Source: Verrucomicrobiota bacterium | Lineage (GTDB): Bacteria; Verrucomicrobiota; Verrucomicrobiia; Opitutales; Opitutaceae | Reading direction: 5' to 3' | NCBI GenBank assembly: GCA_003402695.1 | Contig: QQNC01000005.1 | Location: 1 to 38,069 of the forward strand | Length of the DNA stretch: 38,069 nucleotides | Part shown: positions 8,757 to 17,109 of the stretch, one piece after another | How positions within the stretch are numbered: position 1 is the first letter of the stretch | Layout: each line of letters opens with the position of its first letter | Notes under the pieces: model-generated | The model's input: only the letters and a program-made list of their open reading frames with translations | What the model was told of the DNA's origin: nothing | Databases searched by the model: none | Translations under genes and position numbers: made by a program

Positions 8757-9077
8757 TTAGATGCCCGTTTGCAACTTGGCGAGGTCGAGCTTCTTGAGCT
8801 GTTGCTTGAGAATCTTGCCCGACTTGAACTTCACCACGGCCCGCTGGGGAATAACCACCTCAGCCTCGGGCTTGTTGGGGTTGCGGCCGATGCGCGCCTT
8901 GCGCACCTGGACCTCGAGTACACCGAAGTTGCGCAACTCGACATTGCGACCGTCGGCGAGAGCCTTTTGTATGATGTCGAGCGTGAGCTGAACGGTCTCG
9001 ACGACCTGTTTCTGGGGGAAACTGGTCTTTTTGTAGATTTCCAAGACGATCTCTCGTTTGGTGAGGTTGGTGGACAT
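8757..9077 (-). CDS. HU/IHF family nucleoid DNA-binding protein
   Basis: A 106-residue small basic DNA-bending protein. The dimerisation half is TKREIVLEIYKKTSFPQKQVVETVQLTLD. The DNA-contacting arm is VELRNFGVLEVQVRKARIGRNPNKPEAEVVIPQRAVVKFKSGK, with the conserved RNP triad in GRNPNKP that intercalates into the minor groove. The C-terminus is extended by a basic and hydrophobic stretch (ILKQQLKKLDLAKL) beyond the usual ~90-95 residues. A good ribosome site, aaagga, lies 7 bases before the ATG. A strong terminator follows, consistent with a single-gene, abundant transcript. HU versus IHF subunit identity cannot be fixed from sequence alone. Confidence 0.95.
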   Translation of the reverse strand: MSTNLTKREIVLEIYKKTSFPQKQVVETVQLTLDIIQKALADGRNVELRNFGVLEVQVRKARIGRNPNKPEAEVVIPQRAVVKFKSGKILKQQLKKLDLAKLQTGI

Positions 9078-9119
9078 GGGTTTTCCTTTGTTTCGTAAAA
9101 GCCTGTTCCAGACACCTCT

Positions 9120-9149
9120 AAATTACTCGCAGATGTGGAATTGCGTCAA
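9120..9149 (-). promoter_or_regulatory. Putative sigma-70-type promoter for the HU/IHF gene
   Basis: On the minus strand TTGACG (9149-9144) is followed after 18 bases by TAATTT (9125-9120), about 42 bases upstream of the HU start. The flanking region 9147-9172 is AT-rich compared with the genome and could act as an UP element. The same gap must also hold the menG promoter on the plus strand, for which TTGCGT (9141-9146) and TTATTA (9165-9170) are weak candidates. Confidence 0.4.
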
Positions 9150-9195
9150 CTATTATGGGTGAGATTATTATCTAGCCGACAAACGCCCTTTTTCC

Positions 9196-9897
9196 ATGCC
9201 CGATCCCACTGCCGTCAATTCCATGTTTGCCCGCATCGCCGGGCGCTATGATTTGGCCAACCACCTGCTCAGTGGCGGGCTGGACGTCTGGTGGCGGCGC
9301 TGCCTGGTGCAAGCCGTGGCACGCCAGACCCCGGCCGAGGTGCTCGATCTCGCTACCGGGAGTGGAGACGTGGCGTTTGCGCTCAGCCGCGGACTGCCCG
9401 CCGGCACGGCGATTACGGGCATGGATTTCTGCCAGCCCATGCTGGACCAGGCCGACACCAAAAAGACCTCCCTTCCGGCCGATCGCCAGGCCACCCTCAC
9501 TTTCCGCCCCGGCGACGGGCTGGCCCTGCCACTGCCGGATGCCTGCTTCGATGCCGTTACCATCTCGTTCGGGCTGCGCAACATGGCGGACCGCGATCGA
9601 TCCCTGCGCGAAATGCACCGCGTGCTGCGGCCGAATGGACGGCTGTACGTGCTTGAGTTTTCCCAGCCGTCAGCCTGGTTCCGCCCGCTCTATTTCTTTT
9701 ACCTGCGCCGGCTGCTGCCGCTGATCGCGGGGGTCGTCACTGGTGACCGCGCTGCGTACGTCTATCTTAACGAGACCATCGAGCAGTTTCCCGGACGCGA
9801 TGCGTTAGCAGCGCAAATCAGCGCCGCCGGTTTCCGTCAGGTGACCGCACGCGGGCTGACTTTCGGCACCGTGGCGTTGCACGAGGCGGCCAAATAG
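9196..9897 (+). CDS. menG: Demethylmenaquinone methyltransferase (UbiE/MenG family)
   Basis: A 233-residue class I SAM-dependent methyltransferase performing the final C-methylation of menaquinone (and of ubiquinone where present). Family signature near the N-terminus: NSMFARIAGRYDLANHLLSGGLD. SAM motif I is VLDLATGSGDVAF (residues 49-61), the acidic loop is at D77 (GMDFCQPMLDQA), and the second UbiE signature is ISFGLRNMADR. The LRPNGRLYVLEFSQP segment is also typical. The menaquinol product is the expected substrate of the ACIII complex encoded at the other end of this window. Confidence 0.93.
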   Translation: MPDPTAVNSMFARIAGRYDLANHLLSGGLDVWWRRCLVQAVARQTPAEVLDLATGSGDVAFALSRGLPAGTAITGMDFCQPMLDQADTKKTSLPADRQATLTFRPGDGLALPLPDACFDAVTISFGLRNMADRDRSLREMHRVLRPNGRLYVLEFSQPSAWFRPLYFFYLRRLLPLIAGVVTGDRAAYVYLNETIEQFPGRDALAAQISAAGFRQVTARGLTFGTVALHEAAK

Positions 9898-9911
9898 ACC
9901 GCGCGGGCAAC

Positions 9912-10229
9912 TCAGTTGAAGGACTTGCCGCAGCCGCAGGTGCTCTGGGCCTGGGGATTGTTGATCGCAAAGCCCTTGCCATGCAGACCGTCGTCAAAGT
10001 CGATGGCCGTTCCATCCAGGTAGGCCAGACTCGAGGGATCCACGAGGAAGCTCACGCCCTCGCTCTCCAACTCGGCATCGCCGTCCTTCCGCTCGTCAAA
10101 GGACATGCCGTACTGAAAACCCGAGCATCCGCCCGTCTCGACAAAGACCCGCAGGCGCTTCGCCGGGGCGTTGAGCTCGGCCTGCATGGTGCGCACGCGA
10201 TCCGCGGCGCGACTGGAAAGGGTGATCAT
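9912..10229 (-). CDS. erpA: Iron-sulfur cluster insertion protein, ErpA/IscA (A-type carrier)
   Basis: A 105-residue HesB-family protein that delivers Fe-S clusters to apoproteins. The three conserved cysteines are present: one in VETGGCSGFQYG and two in STCGCGKSF at the C-terminus. The motif FLVDPSSLAYLDGTAIDF is typical of the family. The gene stands alone and is convergent with menG (14-base gap). No isc or suf genes are visible nearby. ErpA versus IscA assignment is by overall resemblance. Confidence 0.92.
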   Translation of the reverse strand: MITLSSRAADRVRTMQAELNAPAKRLRVFVETGGCSGFQYGMSFDERKDGDAELESEGVSFLVDPSSLAYLDGTAIDFDDGLHGKGFAINNPQAQSTCGCGKSFN

Positions 10230-10342
10230 GGCCCCACAGTGGATCGGAAAACCCGTGTGTCAAATTTCCGTGAAGCAGATTCCGCGCCGAATTCTGATTG
10301 AACACTTGCCAGTCCCCGCAACGGGGCCTTTTCTCACTCGTC

Positions 10343-11332
10343 GTGTCGGCCATCAAAAATCTTTTCAACGAGATCCAATACGAGATGCTGCGCAAGCTGG
10401 CCGAGGGCGGCATGGGCGTGGTGTACGAGGCCGTGCAGCTCGGCGCGGGGAATTTCCGGAAAACCGTCGCCGTGAAGCTGATCCGCGAGGAGTTCTCCGC
10501 CATCGAGGAGTTCCAAAAAAACTTCATCGGCGAGGCCCGGCTCGTGGCCGATCTCATCCATACCAACATCGTCCAGACCTACCACCTCGGCCAGGTCGGC
10601 GGGCAGTATTTCATGGTCATGGAGTTTGTCCGCGGCGTGAACCTCGAGGTGTTCATCGACAAGCACCGCGAGCTCCGGAAGCAGATCCCCGTCGATCTCG
10701 CCGCCTTCATCGTCTCGCGCGTCGCGCGCGGCCTCGCCTACGCCCACCAGAAAAACGACCGCGAGGGCCGCCACCTTAACATCGTCCACCGTGACATCGG
10801 CCCGAAGAACGTCCTCATGGCCCACGAGGGCGACGTGAAGCTCACGGACTTCGGCATCGCGAAGGCCCTCGACCTGATGTACAACGAGGAAGGCAAGGTC
10901 ATCGCGGGCAAGGACGAGTACCTCTCGCCCGAGCAGGCCAACTACGCCGTGACCGACGCCCGCGCCGACCTCTTCCCCCTCGGCATTGTCCTCACTGAAT
11001 TACTGCTGGGCAAAAATCTCTTCCGCTCCGCGGACCGCGCCCAGTCGCGCCGGAACATCCTCACGATGCCCATCCCGCAGTTCTCCACGCTGCGCCCGGA
11101 TATCAACCCCAAGCTTGAGGCCATCATCCAGAAGGCACTCACGCGCGACCGCGACCAGCGGTACCAGTCCGCGTTCGCCATGCTCACCGACCTGGAGATG
11201 TACCTCTACAGCGACGGCTACGGCCCCACCACCGAGAAGCTCGGCGTCTACCTGAAGGATATCTTCGGCATCACCGAACTCGGCGGCACCCAGGTTTCTT
11301 CCCGCCCCCCCTACCCCACGCCCCTGCGATGA
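10343..11332 (+). CDS. Serine/threonine protein kinase (Hanks type), cytoplasmic
   Basis: 329 residues from the GTG at 10343; a TTG at 10298 and an ATG at 10385 are alternatives. Kinase motifs in order: glycine loop [12 protein letters not shown] (19-30), ATP lysine K45 in VAVKLI, E64 of helix C, catalytic loop [13 protein letters not shown] with D151 and N156, and metal-binding D169 in [12 protein letters not shown] stands in place of APE (KDEYLSPEQ). The catalytic loop has Gly where most kinases have the Lys of HRDLKPEN, a variant seen in bacterial kinases. There is no transmembrane helix or extracellular sensor domain, so the input signal is unknown. The leader has a small hairpin (ccccg/cgggg, 10314-10326). 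rpoN starts 24 bases downstream, suggesting co-expression. Confidence 0.9.
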   Translation: MSAIKNLFNEIQYEMLRKLAEGGMGVVYEAVQLGAGNFRKTVAVKLIREEFSAIEEFQKNFIGEARLVADLIHTNIVQTYHLGQVGGQYFMVMEFVRGVNLEVFIDKHRELRKQIPVDLAAFIVSRVARGLAYAHQKNDREGRHLNIVHRDIGPKNVLMAHEGDVKLTDFGIAKALDLMYNEEGKVIAGKDEYLSPEQANYAVTDARADLFPLGIVLTELLLGKNLFRSADRAQSRRNILTMPIPQFSTLRPDINPKLEAIIQKALTRDRDQRYQSAFAMLTDLEMYLYSDGYGPTTEKLGVYLKDIFGITELGGTQVSSRPPYPTPLR

Positions 11333-11356
11333 TAACCCACAGCATTCATCCAGTAC

Positions 11357-12835
11357 ATGAGCGGGCCCGGATTTAGCCACGATCTCCGCCAGCGGCAGAC
11401 CCAGTCCCTCGTTCTTGCGCCGCAGCTTCGCCATTCCCTGAAGATCCTGCAGGTCGCCGCGCTTGATTTGCGTTCGGTCATCCAGGAGGAGCTGCAGGCG
11501 AATCCCACGCTCGAGGAGCTGCCAATGGATGGCGAGAGCATCGACAAGACCGAGACGCCTGACGCCCCCGACGAACCCGCCACGGATGCCGCCTCGGCCG
11601 AGCAGGGCGACCACCGCGAGGAAATGGATTTCGGCAAGGAATTCGAAATTCTCGGAAAGATCGACCAGGACTGGAAGGACCACTTGTCCAGTGCCGGCGG
11701 CACCCAGTCGTACACGGCGGATGACGCCGAGAAACGGCAGCATTTCTTCGACTCCCTCACCTCGGAAACCTCCCTGCAGGAGCACCTGATGCAACAGGTG
11801 GCGCTCGACGAACTCGCCCCCCCGATGCTCGAGGCGCTGCGGCAACTCGTCGGCAACCTTGATGACCGCGGCTACCTGGCCCAGCCGCCCGCGGACATCG
11901 CGCTGCAGACCAACCTGCCCTACGACACCGTGCTCCACGCGCTGAAGCTCCTCCAGAGCTTCGACCCGCCCGGCATCGGCAGCCAGACCCTCGCCGAATG
12001 CCTGCTCGCCCAACTGGCCGCCCGCGGCCGGGGCGAATCGCTCGCGGCCCGCCTGCTGCGCGAACACTTTGAGCTGCTCGCGCGCCGCCGCATTCCCGAG
12101 CTCGCCCGCAAGCTCGGCGCACCCGCCGACGACGTGCAGGCCGCCATCGAGGAGATCAGCAAGCTCGACCCTGCGCCCGGCCGCCGCTTCGCCGAGGACA
12201 ACAACCGCGTCGTCGTCGCCGATGTCACCGTCGAGAAGGACGGCGATGAGTGGAAAATCCACCTCAACAGCGACTACATCCCGCGCCTGCGCATTTCCAG
12301 CACCTACCGCGACCTCATCGCCAAGGGCACCCTGTCGAAGGAGGAGCGCGAGTATCTCCGCGAACGCATGCGCTCGGGCAAGTTCCTGATCGACTCGATC
12401 GAGCAGCGCCAGCGGACCATTGAGCGCATCACCCGCGAGATCATCAGGGCGCAGACCCCATTCTTCGCGCACGGCGTCTCGCAGCTGCAGCCGCTCACCA
12501 TGACGCAGATCGCCGATATCGTCGGCGTGCACGAGACGACCGTCAGCCGGGCGATTGCAAACAAGTACATGAAGACGCCGCACGGCATCTTCGACTTCAA
12601 GTTTTTCTTCACCACCGGTTACCAGGCCGACAGCGGCGCCGCCGTCTCCAACACCAGCGTGAAGGAAATGCTGGCCGCCATCGTCGCCGGCGAGGACAAG
12701 GCCGCCCCGCGGAGCGACCAGGAACTCGTCGTGAAGCTCCAGGAAAAAGGCCTCAGCCTCGCCCGCCGCACCGTCGCCAAGTACCGCGAGGAGCTCGGTA
12801 TCCTGCCGAGTAATCTCCGCCGCGACTACAAGTAG
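11357..12835 (+). CDS. rpoN: RNA polymerase sigma-54 factor
   Basis: 492 residues. Region I, which binds activator-dependent polymerase, is Gln/Leu-rich at the N-terminus (LVLAPQLRHSLKILQ). The acidic region II follows (residues ~55-115, DAPDEPATD and neighbours). The core-binding domain covers ~120-320. A helix-turn-helix (MTQIADIVGVHETTVSRAI) and the RpoN box ARRTVAKYRE (469-478), which reads the -24 promoter element, complete the protein. All domains are intact. Its genes of action are not in this window and need bacterial enhancer-binding proteins. The gene for a soluble Ser/Thr kinase directly upstream is an unusual neighbour. It is convergent with tsaD (4 bases). Confidence 0.96.
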   Translation: MSGPGFSHDLRQRQTQSLVLAPQLRHSLKILQVAALDLRSVIQEELQANPTLEELPMDGESIDKTETPDAPDEPATDAASAEQGDHREEMDFGKEFEILGKIDQDWKDHLSSAGGTQSYTADDAEKRQHFFDSLTSETSLQEHLMQQVALDELAPPMLEALRQLVGNLDDRGYLAQPPADIALQTNLPYDTVLHALKLLQSFDPPGIGSQTLAECLLAQLAARGRGESLAARLLREHFELLARRRIPELARKLGAPADDVQAAIEEISKLDPAPGRRFAEDNNRVVVADVTVEKDGDEWKIHLNSDYIPRLRISSTYRDLIAKGTLSKEEREYLRERMRSGKFLIDSIEQRQRTIERITREIIRAQTPFFAHGVSQLQPLTMTQIADIVGVHETTVSRAIANKYMKTPHGIFDFKFFFTTGYQADSGAAVSNTSVKEMLAAIVAGEDKAAPRSDQELVVKLQEKGLSLARRTVAKYREELGILPSNLRRDYK

Positions 12836-12839
12836 GCCA

Positions 12840-13877
12840 CTAGGCCAGCCCCGCGCTCGGCTCCACCCGCAGGCCCAGGCCCGCGGCGCGCTCCGTGCCC
12901 GCGGCATCCGCCCACGCGGCAAACGCGATCATGCCGGCGTTGTCGCCCGTGTGGTGGGGCTGCGCCGCCAGAAACGGGATCCGCCGGCGTTTGGCCTCCG
13001 CCTCGAGTGCGCTGCGCAGCGCACGGTTGTTCGCCACGCCGCCGGACAACCCGAGACTGCGAAATGATCCCGCGCCCTGCTCCAGCGCCGCGCGGGTCTT
13101 CCGCGCCAGCGCGTCGAGCACCGCCTGCTGATAGCTGGCGCAGAGATCCGGCAGCCGCGCCGCTACGTCCGCCGGAGTCATTTTCTCAATCTGGTAGCGC
13201 AGGCTGGTCTTCACGCCGGAAAAACTGAAATCCAGCTCGTCCTTCCGGCCGATGCCACGCGGAAAATCGAACGCATCCGGCCGGCCTTTCAACGCCCGCT
13301 GCTCGATCAACGGGCCGCCGGGATAACCCAGGCCGAGCAGCTTCGCGCCCTTGTCCAGCGCCTCGCCCGCCGCATCGTCCCGCGTGGACGACAGCACCGC
13401 GACCCGGCGTTCGGCACTGAGCGTAAAGAGCATCGTGTTGCCGCCCGAAACAATCAGCCCGAGATGCGGCAGCAGCTCCGCCAGCCGCGCGTCGAAATTC
13501 CCCGGTAGCTCCGCGTGCCGCGCGATGAACGGCGACCAGACGTGGCCGCGCAGGTGATTCACGCCCGTCACCGGCACCTTGAGCGCGAGCGCGAGCGATT
13601 TCGCCGCCGCCCCGCCAATGGCCAGGCAGGCTGCAAGGCCGGGGCCGTTGGTCACCGCAACTTGGGTCACCTGGTCAAACCCCACCTCCGCCTTGGCGCG
13701 GGCCAGCAGTGGCCCGAAATGCCGCAGGTGCTCCCGCGTCGCGAGATCGGGCACCACGCCGCCATGCCGCTCGTGCAGTGCGATCTGGCTGTGCACCCAC
13801 TCGCCCATAAGTCCCCGGGCGGGGTCAAACAACGCGACCGCGGTCTCGTCGCACGAGCTTTCGAGCGCCAAAATCAT
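12840..13877 (-). CDS. tsaD: tRNA N6-adenosine threonylcarbamoyltransferase
   Basis: A 345-residue Kae1/TsaD protein that transfers the threonylcarbamoyl group to A37 of tRNAs reading ANN codons, working with TsaB, TsaE and TsaC. It starts with the signature MILALESSCDETAVALFD. The metal-binding histidines H108 and H112 are in GVNHLRGHVWSPF, and NGPGLAACLAIGG and IVSGGNTMLF form the nucleotide fold. It lies 6 bases after the ctpA stop, so the two are probably co-transcribed. No partner tsa genes are nearby. Confidence 0.95.
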   Translation of the reverse strand: MILALESSCDETAVALFDPARGLMGEWVHSQIALHERHGGVVPDLATREHLRHFGPLLARAKAEVGFDQVTQVAVTNGPGLAACLAIGGAAAKSLALALKVPVTGVNHLRGHVWSPFIARHAELPGNFDARLAELLPHLGLIVSGGNTMLFTLSAERRVAVLSSTRDDAAGEALDKGAKLLGLGYPGGPLIEQRALKGRPDAFDFPRGIGRKDELDFSFSGVKTSLRYQIEKMTPADVAARLPDLCASYQQAVLDALARKTRAALEQGAGSFRSLGLSGGVANNRALRSALEAEAKRRRIPFLAAQPHHTGDNAGMIAFAAWADAAGTERAAGLGLRVEPSAGLA

Positions 13878-13883
13878 GGGTGG

Positions 13884-15167
13884 TCAGGGTTCGAACGGCG
13901 CGGACCGCTCCCGCAGCAGCGTAATGCCCTTGAGGACGTCGAGCGCGGCCTGCAGCTGGCGGTCCTCGATCGGCGCAAAGCCAAACCGATCCTTGAATTC
14001 CTTCGGGTCCGCCACGTCGGGCCGCAGGTGCTGCAGCCGCAGCCGACTGTCCTCCTCCGGCGTCATCACGACCTCCACCTGCGGGGTGATGCCCTTCTCG
14101 TGGATGCTTACGCCGCTCGGGGTGAAATAACGGGCGGTGGTCAGGCGCAGCCCCTCCCCATTCTTGAGCTTGAAGATGGACTGCACGGAACCCTTGCCGA
14201 AGGAACGCTCGCCCACGACCACTGCGCGGCCGGTGTCCTTGAGCGCACCCGTGACCACCTCGGCCGCACTGGCGCTGCCGGAATTGATCAGGAGCGCGAC
14301 CGGCAGCCGGAGCGGATCACCGTCGGCGCCCGCTCGGAACTCCTCGCGATCCGCGGCCTTGCGGCCCTGCGTGTAGACGATCAGCTCGCCCTTCTTGAAA
14401 AACGGCTCCGCCACGTCCACTGCGGCGTCGAGCAGCCCGCCGGGATTGTTGCGGAGATCAATGACGAGGCTGTCGATACCCTCCTTCAGCAGCCGATTGA
14501 GCGCGGTGTCGAATTCCTCGGCCGTATGGTCGGAAAACTCGGTCAGCTGGATGTAGCCGGTGTGGTCCGCCAACACGTGCACATCGCGCACACTCTCGAG
14601 CTTGATCAGCTCGCGCTCCAGCGTGAGGTCAATCGTCTGGCCCGTGCCCGGCCGCAGCAAACTCACGGCCACCTTGGTGTGCGGCTTGCCGCGCAGCCGG
14701 TCGATCACGCCTTCCATCGACAGGTTGCGCTCCAGCACCTTGCCATTGACGCTGACGAGTTCATCACCGCGCAGGATACCGGCCTTTTCGCCGGGCGAGC
14801 CCGCGATCGGAGCGATGACGACCACGCGGCCCTTGCGCATCTCCACCTGCACGCCGATGCCACTGAAATCCCCGCTCAATTCCTCCTCGAGCTGGTTGTA
14901 ATCCTTCGATTCCAGAAATTCCGAGTGTGGGTCCAGCGACTCCACCATCCCGTGGATGGCCGACTTCGCGAGGTGGTCATAATCCGAGGACTTGGCGTCA
15001 AAGTAGTTCTCGTTCACCAGCTGCATCACCTCGCGCAGGTACGACGAGGAGTGATCGAGTTCGCGGTTGGGAAACAACCCCCAGGCCAGCGCCAGCCGTG
15101 CCGCACCCAGCGACAAGACCAGGCCGAGCACCAAGCCGGCCGCGATGATGAGAATCCGTTTGAGCAT
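13884..15167 (-). CDS. ctpA: C-terminal processing peptidase (S41, CtpA/Prc-like)
   Basis: 427 residues from the ATG at 15167, which places a hydrophobic N-terminal anchor right at the start (MLKRILIIAAGLVLGLVLSL). The ATG at 15185 is an alternative, and longer frames run into the divergent gene. Order: membrane anchor, helical part, PDZ domain (~100-175, with GIGVQVEMRKGRVVV), then the S41 protease core. The Ser-Lys dyad is S300 in NSGSASAAEVV and K325 in ERSFGKGSVQ, with Q329. It probably cuts periplasmic proteins at hydrophobic C-termini or matures cell-wall enzymes. It heads a ctpA-tsaD pair and is divergent from the methyltransferase (34 bases). Confidence 0.94.
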   Translation of the reverse strand: MLKRILIIAAGLVLGLVLSLGAARLALAWGLFPNRELDHSSSYLREVMQLVNENYFDAKSSDYDHLAKSAIHGMVESLDPHSEFLESKDYNQLEEELSGDFSGIGVQVEMRKGRVVVIAPIAGSPGEKAGILRGDELVSVNGKVLERNLSMEGVIDRLRGKPHTKVAVSLLRPGTGQTIDLTLERELIKLESVRDVHVLADHTGYIQLTEFSDHTAEEFDTALNRLLKEGIDSLVIDLRNNPGGLLDAAVDVAEPFFKKGELIVYTQGRKAADREEFRAGADGDPLRLPVALLINSGSASAAEVVTGALKDTGRAVVVGERSFGKGSVQSIFKLKNGEGLRLTTARYFTPSGVSIHEKGITPQVEVVMTPEEDSRLRLQHLRPDVADPKEFKDRFGFAPIEDRQLQAALDVLKGITLLRERSAPFEP

Positions 15168-15201
15168 GCAGGCGACTGTGTGCATCTGCTTCGGTTTGTA
15201 A

Positions 15202-16197
15202 ATGGGTTCGTCGCTTCCATCCTCCTCCGCGCCCGCCGCGGAATTCCTTGCCGCCTTCCGCGCCACTGCCGGCGCGGCCGGGTGCCTGACGTTTGCCCAG
15301 TTCATGCAACTCGCGCTGTACCACCCCACGCTCGGCTATTACCGGCGGGACCGCACTCGCGTGGGTTATGGCGCCGGCACCGATTTTTTCACCGCGAGCA
15401 CCAGCGGCCCGGTCTTTGGCGAAATCCTCACCGCTGCGATCGGGACCCTGCTCGCGGGCCGCCACCCCGGCGATTTCTCCTTCGTGGAGATCGGCGCCGA
15501 GCCCGGCGGCGGGATCCTGGCCGGAGTCTCCCACCCTTTCGCGACCGCGCGCACCGTGCAGGTCGGCGAGCCCCCGGCGCTCTCCGGCCCGTGCATCGTA
15601 TTTTCCAACGAGCTCTTCGATGCCCAGCCGTTCCGGCGATTTGTTTTCCGCCGCGGTGCTTGGCTCGAGGTGAATGTGGCCCTGCGCGATGAGTCACTTG
15701 TCTTCCTCGAACAGCCCGCCGCCCCGGTGACCGGCCTGCCGACCGCGGCGCCCGAAGGCTACGTCATCGACGCCCCGCTCGCCGCCGCCACCTTGGCCGG
15801 CGAACTCGCCTCCCCGCCGTGGACCGGGCTCTTTGTCGCCTTCGATTACGGCAAATCCTGGCGCGAACTGACGGAGGCCTGCCCCGCCGGCACCGCCCGC
15901 GCCTACCACCGCCATCAACAGTCCAACGATCTGCTCGCCCGCCCCGGTGAACAGGATCTCACCTGCCACATCTGCTGGGACTGGCTGGCCGCTGCACTCT
16001 CGGCGCACGGCTTTACCACTCCGACGCTGGAGTCGCAGGAGGCGTTTTTCATCCATCACGCCGCCCACTACATCGCCACCACCACCACCGCGGAGGCCGC
16101 GCACTTCAGCCAGAAGAAACTCTCCTTGCTCCAACTGCTCCATCCCTCCCACTTGGGTCAGAAATTCCAGGTCCTGCATGCTTGGCGCGACCGGTAA
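15202..16197 (+). CDS. SAM-dependent methyltransferase, MidA/NDUFAF7 family (COG1565)
   Basis: 331 residues. N-terminal signature FAQFMQLALYHPTLGYYRRD and the GAGTDFFTASTSGPVFGEIL segment are hallmarks of the family. The SAM loop is FVEIGAEPGGGIL, and the post-loop SNELFDAQPFRRFVF is the usual SNE.fDA.P motif. VAFDYGKSWRELTE follows. In mitochondria NDUFAF7 dimethylates an arginine of complex I. The bacterial substrate is not established, so no function beyond methyl transfer is claimed. The glycine loop has Glu-Pro after Ala (GAEPGGG), where most members have GPG-type loops; activity is probably retained. Confidence 0.87.
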   Translation: MGSSLPSSSAPAAEFLAAFRATAGAAGCLTFAQFMQLALYHPTLGYYRRDRTRVGYGAGTDFFTASTSGPVFGEILTAAIGTLLAGRHPGDFSFVEIGAEPGGGILAGVSHPFATARTVQVGEPPALSGPCIVFSNELFDAQPFRRFVFRRGAWLEVNVALRDESLVFLEQPAAPVTGLPTAAPEGYVIDAPLAAATLAGELASPPWTGLFVAFDYGKSWRELTEACPAGTARAYHRHQQSNDLLARPGEQDLTCHICWDWLAAALSAHGFTTPTLESQEAFFIHHAAHYIATTTTAEAAHFSQKKLSLLQLLHPSHLGQKFQVLHAWRDR

Positions 16198-16262
16198 AAT
16201 TCCCCTTGCCTCGCCTCCGACCCGACCTTTACTCCTAACCCTTTAACCAACTCAAAACCACC

Positions 16263-16493
16263 ATGGCCAGAATCTGTGCAATCACCGGTCGCCGCCCCGT
16301 CAAGGGCTCGATCATCAACCGCAAGGGTCAGTCGAAAAAGAGCGGCGGCATCGGCACGCACGTGACCAGCATCACGAAGCGCAAATTCCGCCCGAACCTG
16401 CAGCGCATTCGCGTGCGCCTCGCTAATGGCGGCACCAAGCGCATGCTGGTCTCCGTCAAGGCCATCAAGGCCGGCCTCGTCCAGAAGGCCTAA
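16263..16493 (+). CDS. rpmB: 50S ribosomal protein L28
   Basis: A 76-residue basic ribosomal protein. ARICAITGRRPVKGSIINR is the L28 N-terminal signature and RRPNLQ-like KFRPNLQRIRVRL is also present. Only one cysteine is found, so this is the zinc-free form. No rpmG partner is adjacent. A rho-independent terminator follows within 25 bases, and the 65-base leader starts after the methyltransferase stop, so it is likely a single-gene unit. Confidence 0.96.
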   Translation: MARICAITGRRPVKGSIINRKGQSKKSGGIGTHVTSITKRKFRPNLQRIRVRLANGGTKRMLVSVKAIKAGLVQKA

Positions 16494-16516
16494 GTCATTC
16501 CAGTCCTTTACTTTCC

Positions 16517-16546
16517 GCCCGCGGCCTACCGGCCGCGGGCTTTTTT
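16517..16546 (+). terminator. Rho-independent terminator of rpmB
   Basis: Perfect 10-base stem gcccgcggcc (16517-16526) and ggccgcgggc (16531-16540), four-base loop, then six T residues. A textbook terminator 23 bases after the rpmB stop. Confidence 0.94.
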
Positions 16547-16617
16547 GTACGTGGATATACGCATCCCGCCCAATTCGTCTTTCGCCGGTCCTTTTTCGTC
16601 CCACATTGGCGGCCTAA

Positions 16618-17073
16618 ATGGACCAGCCTGACCCCTCCAAGCCACCTCAGGTCCCCGCCGTCGTTCCGAGCTTGAGCGCGGGCCCCTTTGAGCTGTTGTC
16701 CGGCCGCGTGCTCGTCGTGGAGGACGACCTGCTGAATCAGCACCTCATCCGTCGCATGCTCGAGAAACATGGCCTGAAAATTACGGTCGTGGGCACCGGT
16801 GAAGCCGCGGTGGAGACCGCGTTGCGCGATCCGTGGGACGTGGTGCTGATGGATTGCCTGCTGCCAGGCATCGATGGATTCGCCGCCACCCGCGCGATCC
16901 GCGCCGGGCTCAACGGCCGACCGCTGCCAATCGTCGCGCTCACGGCCAATGTGCAACCGGATGACCGTGCTGAGTGCGCCGCCGCCGGCATGGATGACTT
17001 CCTGCCCAAGCCCGTCAAACGCGCCGACCTTTACGCCTGCCTGAAAAAATGGCTCGCCCTCCGCCAGCCCTGA
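16618..17073 (+). CDS. Stand-alone response regulator receiver protein
   Basis: 151 residues: a Pro-rich lead of ~28 residues and then one receiver domain. Acidic pocket E35-D36-D37 (VVEDDLLNQHLI), phospho-acceptor D79 (VLMDCLLPGIDG), T109 (IVALTAN), and K131 (FLPKPVKR). There is no output domain. The LNQHLIRRMLEKHG sequence resembles receivers fused to hybrid histidine kinases, so it may act as a phospho-relay intermediate. No kinase gene is next to it. It is convergent with fabF. Confidence 0.88.
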   Translation: MDQPDPSKPPQVPAVVPSLSAGPFELLSGRVLVVEDDLLNQHLIRRMLEKHGLKITVVGTGEAAVETALRDPWDVVLMDCLLPGIDGFAATRAIRAGLNGRPLPIVALTANVQPDDRAECAAAGMDDFLPKPVKRADLYACLKKWLALRQP

Positions 17074-17109
17074 TCAGGGTGACGCCGGCCGCCCTCATCG
17101 TGCCACTCG

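Noticed and set aside
13881-13900. gggttcgaac-like string resembling a tRNA T-loop
   Set aside because: It falls at the 3' end of ctpA (codons for AlaProPheGluPro and stop), with no acceptor or anticodon stem around it.
13515-15692. 725-residue plus-strand open frame
   Set aside because: It is antisense to tsaD and ctpA, both with full catalytic motifs, and its translation has no recognisable domain; GC-rich antisense frames often stay open.
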